Shown here in pieces: positions 1 to 13,653 of a stretch of DNA of 64,000 bases (the first letter of the stretch is position 1; each line of letters begins with the position of its first letter). The stretch lies in NCBI GenBank assembly GCA_965153355.1, contig OZ231126.1:56482001-56546000 (forward strand), given 5' to 3'. The notes under the pieces are model-generated. The model had not been told where the DNA came from and made no database searches. It saw only the letters and a list, made by a program, of their open reading frames with translations. A program made the position numbers and the translations under genes. The stretch is from Flaccisagitta enflata (taxonomy: Eukaryota; Chaetognatha; Sagittoidea; Aphragmophora).

Positions 1-1122
1 CAACTGCGTGGAACGGCTCCATAATCATATATCGAGACATTGGAGTCATACAAAAGGTAGATGGTACATTTCATAGCTTACATCACTCTTATGTTTGCAC
101 ACGCATATGCAACGACCAGTTACTTTTATAACAAATAAACCTTTCATCAAAAATACAATCTCCGCATAATTGCACATGGCTGCATGTCGCTGGTAAGAAA
201 GTCCGTTGATAGGTTATAAAGATACATATACCCCGATAACTTTTCTCATAAAACAACGACACAATCGCTCGTTAGACAGGTTCAGCATGAAGAAACTTCA
301 TCGGCAAAGAAGAGAACATCGGACGAAAACATCTGTAATAATATTTCAGAAAAACTCATATTCTTAATCAAAACAAACATGTATCAAAGCATCAAGAGTT
401 ACCTGATTGACCTGAAACAATCACTTTTATTTCTTGTAGAAGATATCTTAAAACAGAATGCATAAAATGCACAAAATTCACAAAATGCACAAAATGCAAA
501 AAGAAAATTAGTGCTTTTAATTTCTTCAAATAACAAGTTTTTTTATTTCTGTGAGAAATAATAATAATGCAGTTTAAATCCTGTAAAGCATTGTTTCAGG
601 GATCAGAAGTTTTCTGCAACGGTTGTTGCCCTCTGCGAATTCCCCCATACCTGCCTATCATCCATTTGTCGGCCTAGCAAACATCATTCCCCTCTGAGCG
701 GTAGCAACTTACATAGAATTCAAATCCTCTTTCCACGTACGAGTTGAGCTCCATCAATTGATCGTCTTAAAATCGTTACTTTACGGTATATAAATCCACT
801 AAGTTTTATATAAACATATAAAAGCCGAATAAGCTTGAACGACCGTTATCGCTTCTTATTGAGATCAATACATCTCTTACAAGTCGAGGCTTATAAACAC
901 GGAAAGGTCAAAAAAAAAGTCTAAGTGCTTTTATTCGATATTAATTTACCGGCATCGATGACAAATGACAGACCGAAATGAATGAAAAAATACCTGTTGA
1001 AGAAATGACTGGGCAATTGATCGGGCATGAAAGAAACAAGGTCAAGTTAGCAAAACAATGCCCAGTTTATTCGACGAATGAGTTTCGTCAGTTACTGCCT
1101 CCGCTGTGGCACTCCAGCTGAG
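1..1122. other. No gene recognised
   Basis: AT-rich sequence with stops in all frames. I see no exon, RNA gene or clear repeat. Confidence 0.6.
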
Positions 1123-1450
1123 GCGCTCTCGTCGTGGCTTGCTGGCTGATGCATCATCAATGTGGCACCTTCGGTGTTGCACCCACATCGTGGCACCCTC
1201 AATGTATCTTGCTGGCTGTTGCATCCTTAATGTCTCTAATGAGGCACCTTTGTTGTGGCACCCAGATTGAGGCATCCTTGTTGTATCGTGCTGGCAATTA
1301 CATCCTTAATGTCATTAATGTGGCACCTTCGCTGTTGCACCCACGTCGTGGCACCTCGATGTATCTTGCTGGTTGTTGCATACTTAATGTCTCTAATGAG
1401 GTACCTTCGCTGTGGCAGCCACGTCGTGGCACCCTCAACATGTGCCCTTG
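1123..1450 (+). repeat. 79-bp minisatellite
   Basis: About 3.7 diverged copies of a ~79-bp unit. The anchor GTGGCACCTTCGCTG or a close variant recurs at 1162, 1241, 1320 and 1398, giving spacings of 79, 79 and 78. The small ORFs crossing it in both directions follow the repeat and are not taken as genes. Confidence 0.85.
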
Positions 1451-1772
1451 GGCTGTAAATCCCCCAGTCCCTGCATGATAAACTGCCAGATGATAAGCAT
1501 CGTTGTCATTAAATTGGCGGATGTAATTTGTAAGCCACCGGCGGTCGGTGGTTGGTTGGCGGGCTGACGGTAATCTGCATGATATCATCTCATGTTTATT
1601 TGCTTTGGCCCCTTCTTCCTCTCCCCTCCCAAATTGGGTTCCAAACCGTTGGAAACCCAGTAACAGCCGGCGGTGGTCAAAGGGCTGATTATCAAAACCA
1701 TCGCCGCCATCGATTAATAATCACGTTTTCCATCAACAATATACTCACAGATATTGTTATCACTGTCATCAT

Positions 1773-1773
1773 T

Positions 1774-1862
<89 letters not shown>
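1773..1862 (+). repeat. (ATC)n microsatellite
   Basis: About 30 near-perfect ATC units. Confidence 0.95.
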
Positions 1863-2084
1863 GTCGTCGTCGCCACCAGCATCATCGTCAACTATTTTGA
1901 TACGTCTTACGTCCTTGAATTACAACGTATGATCAAATTTACCGGCACCGTTTGTCCATGGTTTAGGTGTCAGACTTTTTTAGTTTTTTTTTTTTTTTAA
2001 ATTCTTTTATAATCTTTTTTTTCTGACTCGAAGTTAAGACGTAGACGGAGAGGAAGAAGGAAAGATAAGGGCGACCTGAGTTGG

Positions 2085-2217
2085 TTGGAAAGAAAGAAAG
2101 GAAGAAAGAAAGAAAGAAAGAGAGAAAGAAAGATAGATAGGTAGAGGCGACCTTTACTGACTATTTAGAAGAAAAAAATGGAAGAAACAATAGGTTAAAG
2201 AAAGAAAGAAGGAAACA

Positions 2218-2273
<56 letters not shown>

Positions 2274-2305
2274 AATAAAGAAAGAAAGAAAGAAAGAAAG
2301 AAGGA

Positions 2306-2385
<80 letters not shown>

Positions 2386-2620
2386 AATGGAGAAAGACAA
2401 TGATAAAGAAAAGAATGAACGTGCCATACTAGGCTTCCGACCATTGGAAGCAAGACAGAAAAGGCGGAAAAAAGAAAGGAAGAAAGAAAGAAAGGAAGGA
2501 GGGAAAATTTAGAAAAAGAAAGAAAGAAATATAGGAAGGAAGAAAGAAAGAAAGAAGGAAAGAAAGAGAGAAAGAAAAAAGAAAGAAAGAAAGAGAGAAA
2601 GAAAATAAGAGAACGAAAGA
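2085..2620 (+). repeat. (AAAG)n microsatellite, interrupted
   Basis: Long AAAG array in two blocks separated by a short unique stretch around 2400-2465. The F/S/L-rich reading frames on the minus strand are repeat translations. Confidence 0.95.
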
Positions 2621-2829
2621 AAGAGAGACAATGAGAAGGAAAAGAATGAAAGTGCAAGAAAAGGCTTCAAACCTTTGGTTCATTTCCGCTTTATTTCCGG
2701 CAAAAAATGTCTTCTTCTCCTCCCGCTTTCCTCCTCTTCCTCTTCCTCCTCTTCTTCATTTCCTTCTCCTCAAAACCATAATGATAATTATATGGCGATG
2801 CTTTCGGCACTCAGAATAGCACTTGGCCT

Positions 2830-3560
<731 letters not shown>

Positions 3561-3563
<3 letters not shown>

Positions 3564-4487
3564 CAGAAAAAAAAAAGATGTACACCGTACAGACAGACTA
3601 AAAACAAGAGAACCAAGGAAAGCTTAAACATATACACGACCAGCGGAACAATATTCCACATTTTCCACATCCCACATTAGCCCTCAGCCATCCTACAGCA
3701 CCTCAATAAACCGGCGGCCGCGGCTGTCCGAGATTTTTCGCATATTTCAAGGTCGAATATATTATTTATAAGATTCCGAATTTCCGAACTGCGACCTCTG
3801 ACCTGCCCAAGTCTGAAAGGCTGAAAAATTGTAATCAAATTGAGGCCGGAAAAGTCGAGAAATGTCGTCGATAGAATGATTTTTAGATGATAAGTACAAG
3901 TAAATGTCACTTTTTGGTCTGTGTTTAAGACACAGAGCAAAGAAAGAATGGTAGTTTTCATCCATGATATATTATCAGGTGTAATAAAAAGTATATATAT
4001 TTGAGATGTCTAAGTGTTGAAGAGATTAATAAGTTAGTACAAAATAATTTATAAATATCATAAAATGTGTCACAATTTTCTATAGCTAATTAGGATTTAT
4101 CAAAAAGCAGACCAAAAAAAAAAATCATCTCACACTACAGTTGAGCTTCACTAAAGCGCGTGTCTGGGGACTGGACAAAATTATGCCTTATAGTGAATCT
4201 GCTTTATTGCCAATAAAGAAATAAGTACAAAATCTTTTACGGAACAGCAAGTGCTATGCCTTGTAGGTGGGCATGCCCTATAAGCTGTGCTCCACTGAAG
4301 CATATATCAACTGGTAAATTTTCCCTTTGTCCACCTATTTGCAATAAGTATCGATCATATAGTAAATCTATCGCCTTGCACCTGGTACATTTTTGGTCAA
4401 AATGCCATTTTACCTTTGCAAAGCTATGCTCTGAATTCTAAAAGGAAGGCAAGAACATCAGCTTTTTTCATCAATCTAAGTAAGACA
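3561..4487. other. No gene recognised
   Basis: AT-rich unique-looking sequence. No exon, RNA gene or repeat could be supported. Confidence 0.5.
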
Positions 4488-4714
4488 AAAACAAGGCCAA
4501 CAGCTTACAGTCGCATGCAGTTGTTAGGACCATAAGACCAAAAGACCAGAAGACTAAAAGACTAAAAGACCAAAATATTAAAAGACTAAATGTAAATTGT
4601 CTTGAAATAACTTAAAATGACTTAAAATGACATAAAACGCCGAGTAAAAGCTAAGCACAACCGACCGACCGACGGACAGAGCAGGTCATTGAGTCGCGTG
4701 CATGCGACTAGAAA
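4488..4714 (+). mobile_element. HINE-like element
   Basis: Begins AAAACAAGGCC and has the 5' motif AGTCGCATGCA. An interior of AAGACCAAAAGACT-type short repeats follows, then a GACC/GACG run and the 3' hairpin GAGTCGCGTGCATGCGACTA. The 5' motif is the reverse complement of the second hairpin arm. Confidence 0.75.
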
Positions 4715-5040
4715 TGAAATAAGTTTTATTTTACTTTACTTTACTTCGCTTATGAGTAAATAGTAGAGGTAGTCTGATTTTACTTCATGTCATAAACATA
4801 TAACCATAAAGGCCGATGAGCTGCGATGGACCAGTTCTAACCGGAACCCCGGAAGTTACACGACGGCAGGAAAATGCCGTGTCAAAAAAGATGAGGGACT
4901 GTAAAAAGCTTCAGTAGTATCGAATGTAATCCATCATTGAAGAGGAAATTATGATGACCAAGTGTATTCGTCGTTAATTCAGCATGAGCTAATAATTTCA
5001 AATATTACTTTTTGAAGAAATAAGTGACGCTGGGTCACAA

Positions 5041-5266
5041 TATCGTTGCGGCCGGGTGGGCAGGGGCGTTCGACCCCCATCAACACCCCAAAACTCATGC
5101 TCCCCGTCTTCTAACACCAACTCACGCAAAAAGTCTCTAAACGCTCGTTTTATCCACTTTTTGACTCAACTATTATGGACCGACGGACCAGTAGATGAAC
5201 TGACGGACGGAGGGACCAACGGACGGACAAAACCTCTGGTAAAGTCGCATGTCCGCAATTAAAAAG
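5041..5266 (+). mobile_element. Degenerate HINE-like element
   Basis: Carries the shared internal box GGGTGGGCAGGGGC, then GGACCGACGGACC runs and a decayed 3' hairpin (AAAGTCGCATGTCCGCAATT) followed by AAAAAG. Confidence 0.6.
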
Positions 5267-5716
5267 AAATAGAATGGCGAAATCTATTAACTACAACCCC
5301 CGAAGTAGTGCGGAGATCTACGGTAAGCAAGTCATGTTGTGGAGGCAAAAAAGGACTCAAATGTGCCATTGTGCAATTCAAAAATATCCTTTTTTTTCTT
5401 GCTTTTCGTCTGATTGAGTCCTCTGCAAGCAAGATCATGACTCCGTGTCCTTATTTGCAACCTCCTTGGGTTTACGTTGCTCCATTACCCACCTTTTTAT
5501 TGCTGCATGTTTGCGTGTTACATAAAATAGTATGGAAAATATTGATACATTTCTCATTTTTCCATCTTTTTGTCGCTGTTGGTCTTTCTTTTTCTTTCCT
5601 TTCTTTTTTCCATTTCCTTGTGCCATGCGTTGAAGTAGGACAAGTTTGAAAGACAAGTAAGACAAGCAAAGATGGCGATGTAGATCGTTCGGAAGTCCTC
5701 GGGCCGATCAAGGGGG

Positions 5717-5729
5717 GGGGGGGGAGAGG
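5717..5729 (+). repeat. Poly-G tract
   Basis: A run of about 13 G, bordering the GAT-rich domain that follows. Confidence 0.9.
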
Positions 5730-5776
5730 CAGAGATCTTTGGAGGTGGGCGTATGATGCTAACGAGGCAGAATGGG

Positions 5777-5830
5777 ATATGAACTCTGTCCTTGCAGAGT
5801 TGACAAAGAGATGACGATGATGAAAATGAC

Positions 5831-5929
<99 letters not shown>

Positions 5930-5975
5930 AACGATGACGATAACGATGATGATGATGATGATGATGATGATGACA

Positions 5976-6063
<88 letters not shown>

Positions 6064-6253
6064 CAACGATGACGATGACGATGACGATGATGATGATGAT
6101 GATGATAATAATGATAATGATTTATGATAATGATGATGACGACGCTGACATGAACTCGTTCCTTGCAGAGTTGACAAAGAGATGATGATGATGATAATGA
6201 TGATGATGATGATGATAATGATAATGATAATGATAATGGTAATGATAATAATA

Positions 6254-6294
<41 letters not shown>

Positions 6295-6315
6295 AACGAT
6301 GACGATGACGATGAC

Positions 6316-6363
<48 letters not shown>

Positions 6364-6443
6364 AAAAATGATAATGATTTATGATAATGATGATGACGAC
6401 GATGATATGAACTCTGTCCTTGCAGAGTTGACAAAGACTTGAC

Positions 6444-6475
<32 letters not shown>

Positions 6476-6491
6476 CGATGACGATGATGAT

Positions 6492-6577
<86 letters not shown>

Positions 6578-6636
6578 CGATGAAGATGATAATGACGACG
6601 ATGATATGAACTCGTTCCTTGCGGAGTTGACAAAGA

Positions 6637-6695
<59 letters not shown>

Positions 6696-7036
6696 GGAGG
6701 AGGAGGAGGAGGAGGAGGAGGAGGAGGAGAAGAGGAAGAAGAAGAAGAAGAAGAAGAAGAAGAAGAAGAAGAAGAAGAAGGAGAAGAAGAAGAAGAAGAA
6801 GAAGAAGAAGAAGAAGAAGAAGAAGAAGAAGAATGATGTGATGATGACAATGACGCCGACGATGATGATTGAGGAAGAAGAAGAAGAAGAAGAAGAAGAA
6901 GAAGAAGAAGAAGAAGAAGAAGAAGAAGAAGAAGAAGAAGAAGAAGAAGAAGGAGGAGGAGGATAATGATGTGATGATGACAATGACGCCGACGATGATG
7001 ATTGAGGAGATTATGTTGCAAACGTTGACAAAAATT
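5777..7036 (+). repeat. (GAT)n/(GAA)n domain with a conserved 32-bp core
   Basis: GAT-family arrays at 5811-6660 change to GGA/GAA arrays at 6690-6960. A nearly invariant ~32-bp core (ATGAACTCNGTCCTTGCAGA followed by GTTGACAAAGAG) recurs at 5779, 6150, 6407 and 6606, with a decayed version near 7012. A second block, GATGTGATGATGACAATGAC and onward, occurs at 6834 and 6966. No gene is called. Confidence 0.85.
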
Positions 7037-7267
7037 ACCAAGTGCTGAAGTCCTGAAGTGCTGACCTACCGATGCCTTGGAATGTTTGCTTCGTTTATAT
7101 CAAGTGCCAGAGGCGTTGTTGAATGTTGAGTTGTTGACCGATTGCGTGTGCTCGGAGGATGACGATTTCTTGGATTTGGAACCTACATGTGCATTATTTT
7201 TTGCAGGGTGCATTTGTGAGCTTCGTCGAAGTAGCTTAAGTAAAGAACCGAGAGAGAAAACAAGGAT

Positions 7268-7391
7268 CATTTGGGCAGGAGCAGCATGGCCAAAAACCCC
7301 TTAAACGCCAAAAAAGTTAAGGGTGACGGATGGACGGACGGACGGACGCACCGACGGACCGACAAATCGGGGTGTAGAGTCGCGCATTTTT
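7268..7391 (+). mobile_element. Truncated HINE-like element
   Basis: GGGCAGGAGCAG box, a GACGGACGGACG microsatellite, then GTGTAGAGTCGCGCATTTTT. The second arm of the terminal hairpin is lost. Confidence 0.55.
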
Positions 7392-7679
7392 ATCTATGGT
7401 GGACAACGTGAAAACGCGATTTGTGAACTTTGAGTGAGCAAAGTGGTCAGAATTTAATATTCAGATGCTTTGTTCTTAGCGAGACAAAATGACGGCGACT
7501 AAAATGACCAAAGGCATTGGAACTCATAGAAATAAAGAAAACGTTCAAATCACGAGAAGCTCTTTAGAACGAGACAAGAAGTTTCTGTATACTTTTTCCG
7601 TTCAACAACCTGTTTTGTTTGTCCATGTCCATGTCCATGTCCATGGATGTATGAAAGATTATCTTTACCCCAGAATCTA

Positions 7680-7930
<251 letters not shown>

Positions 7931-8055
7931 TGTTATTATTTACGTTTTATGCTCCAGAGTGCGCGTGTCTCGTTTATTCAAAACAGGCTTCGCCCATCAA
8001 CGTCTGACTTTGTCTCAACGTTGATTAATGGCGCAAGCTTAGCTGCGTGAACAAC

Positions 8056-8505
<450 letters not shown>

Positions 8506-8768
8506 AATTGTAAGCGTGTATATTTGTGTCAGTTTTTGTCGGTGTTTGTAAACGCTGGTTTTTTGCATCCAAATCTAAGGAGCCGTCATGGACCAGAATC
8601 TGGTTCTATGGTCAACAGGAAGACCTCTGACATTACATTGATGATATTCCATGTTAAGCTAATATGTTGTAATACTCTTATCATGAGCGATCGTCAGTTG
8701 AAGGCATTAGCGTAGAAATGACCCCAACGATATTTTGTTATTCAATCTGGACTGAGAAAAAAATAGAG

Positions 8769-9085
8769 GGAGAAGAAGAAGAAGAAGAAGAAGAAGAAGA
8801 AGAAGAAGAAGAAGAAGAAGAAGAAGAAGAAGAAGAAGAAGAAGAAGAAGAAGAAGAAGAAGAAGGAGACGAAGAAGAAGAAGAAGAAGAAGAAGAAGAA
8901 GAAGGAGAAGAAGAAGAAGAAGGAGAAGAAGAAGAAGAAGAAGAAGAAGAAGAAGAAGAAGAAGAAGAAGAAGAAGAAGAAGAAGAAGAAGAAGAAGAAG
9001 AAGAAGAAGAAGAAGAAGAAGAAGAAGAAGAAGAAGAAGAAGAAGAAGAAGAAGAAGAAGAAGAAGAAGAAGAAGAAGAAGAAAA
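8769..9085 (+). repeat. (GAA)n microsatellite
   Basis: GAA array of about 315 bp. Its poly-Glu frame starting at 8718 is a repeat translation; no homology or splice context supports a protein. Confidence 0.95.
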
Positions 9086-9299
9086 AAGAGGAAGAAATAG
9101 AGATCAAGAAGAGGAACAAGCAGAAGGCGTAACAGCAAGAAGGAGGAAGCAAAAAAGAAAAGCAAAAGAAAGACGTAGGAATAAGAAAGAGAGAGATGTC
9201 TGATTTTCGTGTCTCGAAGTGTCTGGAAAAAATGGTAAATGATTGCCTTTTGACGTGTCTGAGTCTTGGTCCCGAAGCGCTGTCAGCGCTAATACCATG

Positions 9300-9576
9300 G
9301 CCGCTGTCAGCGTCGCCATCAAGGCCGCTGTCGGCGCCACTATCAAGGCTGCTACTAGCGCCGCTATCAAGGCCGCTGTTCGCGCCGCTATCAAGGCCGT
9401 TGTTAGCACCGCTGTCAAGGTCGCTGTAAGCGCGGTTACCAAGGTTGCTAAAAGCGTCGCTACCGAGGCCGCTGTTAGTGCCGTAACAAAGGTCGTTGTT
9501 GGCGACGCCACTACCGCTGTTACCATCACCGCCACCACCGCCATCCGCACCGCCACCACCGCTGTCACCTTTGCCA
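9300..9576 (+). repeat. 24-bp minisatellite (octapeptide-periodic)
   Basis: About 11 units of exactly 24 bp (9300, 9324, 9348 and so on), consensus near GCCGCTGTTAGCGCCGCTAT plus CAAG. In the open frame each unit reads approximately AAVSAAIK. The array decays toward its 3' end and runs into a run of N, so its true length is unknown. Whether it is coding cannot be decided: no flanking exon is recognised. Confidence 0.85.
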
Positions 9577-9586
9577 NNNNNNNNNN
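9577..9586. other. Assembly gap (10 N)
   Basis: Ten consecutive N next to the GC-rich 24-bp minisatellite. Confidence 1.
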
Positions 9587-9845
9587 AGAATGAGTAAAAA
9601 CATTGCCATTATGAGTTTGCAATCCTATTGAAAAATGAGCATTTTTACAAATAAGGAGATAACTTTGACAAGCTCGTTTGAGATACAGATCTGGGATTGA
9701 TCTAGAATGAAGAAAATTCAAAAATCTTTAAAATCACTTCAACAGAAAATGTTTCAATGATTTTTAAATGATTTTTTTCTCATTCATCAACTCAAAATAG
9801 GGTGCGGCTTTTTTTTTTTAGTCGAGTAGTATGTTATTGCTTTTT
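9587..9845 (+). repeat. Dispersed repeat R1, copy 1
   Basis: Shares ordered blocks with 17050-17275: GAGT(A/G)AAAACATTGCC, TTTGCAATCC, ACAAATAAG, TCGTTTGAGATACAGA and a T-rich end. Same orientation in both copies; family unknown. Confidence 0.65.
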
Positions 9846-10319
9846 ACTATGTAGAATGGAAGGGTACTTGGTTCCTAGATAGGCCTAGATAGTGCACTAT
9901 GAATATGATGGCGAATTTTCTCAATTATTTCAATTCAGAAAGTTAGCCATGGATATGGTTGGCATTGAGTAAGCGGCTTCGTTGTAGATCCAGTAGAAAT
10001 TAACGATGCAATAACTTGTTTTGAAGTTGTAATCGCAGTTGTCGTATCACGATACCAATTTTGCAAAAAAAAGGAAACGGATATCTTTTTTTAAAGTTCA
10101 ACAATTCTCTTATTGAGTAAAAAGTTTTGTAACAAGTGAGAGACATAATCAACAATATAGAAAATATGATGATTAAGAGATGATTAAGTGATGACATTTA
10201 TGGGTTAACAGACGCGAATGAGAACGAAAAGACACAAGTAAAAAGGAAATAAGCAACAAGAATTAAGATAAAGGTAATTGCACTAATTGGCTTGTAAAAG
10301 CGATTAGCTCGGCATATTC

Positions 10320-10634
10320 GGTCAGTAGACAAAACATAATAGGTATTTATATCATACCGTTGATCCAACTTTGATCAAACTTTCTGATAAAAAAATATTA
10401 TATGCAATAACTGGTAGTTGAAATTACAGTTGGCTGTAATGAACAAAGAATTGTTTGCAATAATTGGTTATTAGAATTACAGCAGGCTGTAATGATCCCA
10501 CTTTGTAACATTACAGCCGGTTGTAATTTCAACCACCAGTTGTTGCATACAAAATTATGTTTATCTTCAGTAACTTAGATCAATGCTAATGGTATGATAT
10601 ATATACCTATTATGTTTTGTCCATACACTGACTG
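10320..10634. mobile_element. Fold-back MITE, CAGTCAGT family
   Basis: 315-bp palindromic element. The left end GGTCAGTAGACAAAACATAA pairs with the right end (TTATGTTTTGTCC...CACTGACTG). Internal ACAGCCGG / CCGGTTGTAA motifs are also inverted. The 5-bp direct repeat TATTC flanks it (10315-10319 and 10635-10639). Same family as 33760-34224. Confidence 0.8.
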
Positions 10635-11095
10635 TATTCAGCCATCTTCTGTGAGGAATATATCTCTGGTGACCCAACAGGCATGCAGACGCATGATAAC
10701 AAATTTGTCGGCGATGAGAAAGTGATGTGACTTCTTTCTTCTGTTTCTATCACGGGAGTTTCTGTGCATGACACCTTTTGAAACAAATAATAATGGATAA
10801 TGATAATGTGTGACAATATTATCTTCTCAATAAAGATCTTTACACTTTGTATAAAATGATGTGAAAATAGATACAAATGGATCGCAGAGTCATCAATATT
10901 CAGCTTGAGCCCCTTTTGACTGAGTTACAGCCGCCATTTGTCTGGGAAATGTTTTAAAGCGCGTTTTGAGGTATTTTGGGGCGATGGCTTTCCAGACCAT
11001 TCTCGCTTCTTTTTTGATCCCTTTTCTTCGCTACATTTAGACTTAAAGCTCCAAAAAGACTCAACAAATCATTGCAAAATTGGTGACATAAATGA

Positions 11096-11802
11096 AGCTC
11101 TTCGAATTGGCAAGCAGTCTACGCAAACCGCATCTGTCTAGCTCAATGCGTTTAGAAATAATTCAAAAAGGAGTAAAATTATATTGTTTAAAGATAGTGA
11201 AAAAATAGTAAACGCGAAACTTTTATCGATCGATAAATTCCCTATTGTCAGCTATTCAAAAGCCTAACGAACTAGTTCTGATGAACCTTTTGTATTCTAA
11301 CTGCGTCCCTGTGTTAACGAATGCAGCCGAGGTAAAATTCTTTTCAAATGCAGAAATGCACGATTGTAATGTTGCTCTCAACAATGCTATACGCCGTATA
11401 TTCACGTATAACAGATGGGAAAGCGTTAGACACTTACGCCGACAGCTTAGATTTCCAAATTTGACCGAAATTTTTTACTCTCGCAGTACTCAATTTCTGA
11501 AGAATTGTCTGAATGGTAAAACTCAGAATGAAGTAATTTTCCGACTTGCAACTTACACGAAGTTAGAAAACGTCGAAGATTGAACCTCTTTTATTATCAT
11601 TTTTTTTTTCTCCCTCTTTTATTCTCCCTAGACTAACCTTAATATCTTTTGTAGTTAGAACCTTTGTGACTGTATGATCGAATGCCACTGTCATGTACTT
11701 GACGAATATAATATCATTCATTCAAAGTTGAATAACTTTTGAACGCATTGAGTTAGAGAGATGCGGTTTGCGTAGATTGCTTGCAAATTTGAAGGGCTTA
11801 GA
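11096..11802. mobile_element. Inverted-arm element carrying a LINE fragment
   Basis: About 75-bp arms at 11096-11170 and 11727-11801 are inverted copies of each other, sharing TCTACGCAAACCGCATCT and CTCAATGCGTT. Between them lies a retrotransposon 3' fragment, so this looks like a MITE with a LINE inserted in it. Confidence 0.7.
11245..11722 (+). pseudogene. 3' fragment of a LINE (reverse-transcriptase C-terminus)
   Basis: The frame 11245-11583 (113 codons) reads like the region behind the palm of a non-LTR retrotransposon ORF2: NCVPVLTNAAEVKFFS, then ALNNAIRRIFTYNRWESVR and LRRQLRFPNLTEIF. The catalytic palm is absent, so it is a 5'-truncated dead copy. The sequence ends in AATATAATATCATTCATTC, which resembles a LINE tail. 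The assignment is from pattern, not a database search. Confidence 0.6.
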
Positions 11803-12321
11803 TGTGGCCATCAATTCTTTTAAGATCGGGCTAATTTAACTAGAGATATTAGTTCAAACATGTGTGGATTTAACCAGAGATATTAACTAGAACATGTGTA
11901 GGTTTTTATTGTGAAGATAGTAATGGAATAGAATGTGATGTAATGGAATAGGATGTGAAGATAGTAATGGAGACAAAGATGTGAAAGGGATATCCCTAAT
12001 TTAACGAGAGATTCAAACCATATACATATGACGGCAAATTTTTGAAGGAAAACTAAGTGTTTCACTATACTTTTTGCATCATTTTCTGGACAAAAATGGT
12101 GCAAGAATGATTTTAAACGATAAATTGTCTCTAAAAACACTTGGAGTATATAGCTCTATCATGTTCTGGCCTCAAAAGTAATTTCGACAACTCATATCAC
12201 ATGTGAAATACAAGAAAATCAAGGTTTTTAATGAAATTTTGCTTACATTTTTTTGTTTGTTTTTACCGTTGAAATTCTAAGACTCTCAAATGCAGGGAAA
12301 TTTTGCATTTCCAAAAATATA

Positions 12322-12888
12322 CTATCATGGCCATAAATATACGGACAGCTTCAAAGTGTCATAACTTGCTTAATTTTAATCGCAGTGAGATGATTTTTCA
12401 AAAAATCTATCAAATGAGACCAAGCTGGTTCCTGTATCTTTATTCGTTTAGAAATGAGAGCCAAATGAATAAAACATTTGCCTTTTGCAAGTGTGGTTGG
12501 GCAAATCTTTCTTAGCTTATGGAGGATGGTGCACTGGCACACTGCGCCAAATATACTGCAAGATCTACGAGTTAAGCTAGTCTAGGGTTAGCCCATATCA
12601 ATTTGGATCTCAATCAAATTGAGAACTCAAAAATGGAAAACCTGCAGAAACAGGGGAAAACAACATGCAAAGCAGGGCTGAAATAAATCGCATAAATGGT
12701 TTGAGACAACATCACCCCAGAACCTTCAGTTTCTCTACAAGTCAATGCCAAAGTGAACACAGGCAGTGGTGGATGCCCAACATGGTCATATTAAACATTA
12801 GATGCAGTCTGATATATTTGCTGCTCACCTTTAGTCAATGCATCAACTTATACACCTACTGTCCGGATATTTATGGCCAAGATGATAG
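12322..12888. mobile_element. Tc1/mariner-like MITE (CTATCATGG type)
   Basis: 567 bp, terminal inverted repeats CTATCATGGCCATAAATATA (left) and its counterpart (right end ...TTTATGGCCAAGATGATAG). TA precedes the left end; the right flank is TT, probably mutated. Related to 54105-54681 and 56519-57116. Confidence 0.75.
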
Positions 12889-13389
12889 TTCTTTTTGTAA
12901 TCGATTTTGGAAGAGAACTATTTTTTTTTTTCTCATTCTTTTATTTTCTATGGAATCATAGAATTTCAACGAGCCCTCTGTCAGCTACTAAAAATGAAAT
13001 TTTCAGTAATTTGCATTATATTTTCTCCATTAATTAGAGCATCATTTGGTTCTTTTGCATGTTTGAATGCAAGTTATGCAAAAAAATATCAATCATGCTA
13101 TATCTCAATGATTATTTTAGTTTAATCATTCAGTTTCATTCCTTTTAATTTTTTACTTTGGCTCCTGTTGAAACACAAATGTTGCCTTCGGAGGAACGCC
13201 GTCATATGAATAATTGCATAAAAATTGCATATGCATTGCAGATAAATTGCATATGAATTATTGCATAAACATGCATATACATATGAATAATTGCAGCATA
13301 AATCAATGAAATGAAATTCAGATAATGAACAGATATAGGTTGCCTCATATTGTTGGGTGGACGCAATTTTGCTCACCTCATGCTCCTCT

Positions 13390-13565
13390 TTAAAATTTGT
13401 CGATGGTTTGCTTCGTTTCCATCAACAAATCATTCAGTAGTTGAAACTTGGAAGACCTTTGCCCGTCCCACTTTCGCTTGCAACTTTCAAGTAGTGACTC
13501 ATCCTTCGCCACCTTCTTCTTGCTCACGATCTGTGAAAAGTGGATAACAGAACTCGATCACATAC

Positions 13566-13653
<88 letters not shown>

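Noticed and set aside
5472-7041. Long Ser-, His-, Met- or Leu-rich frames on both strands, up to 503 codons
   Set aside because: All arise from GAT/GAA arrays that lack stops in several frames at once.
8718-9203. 161-codon poly-glutamate frame with a K/R-rich end
   Set aside because: It is the translation of a GAA microsatellite; equal open frames exist on the opposite strand, and no splice or homology evidence exists.
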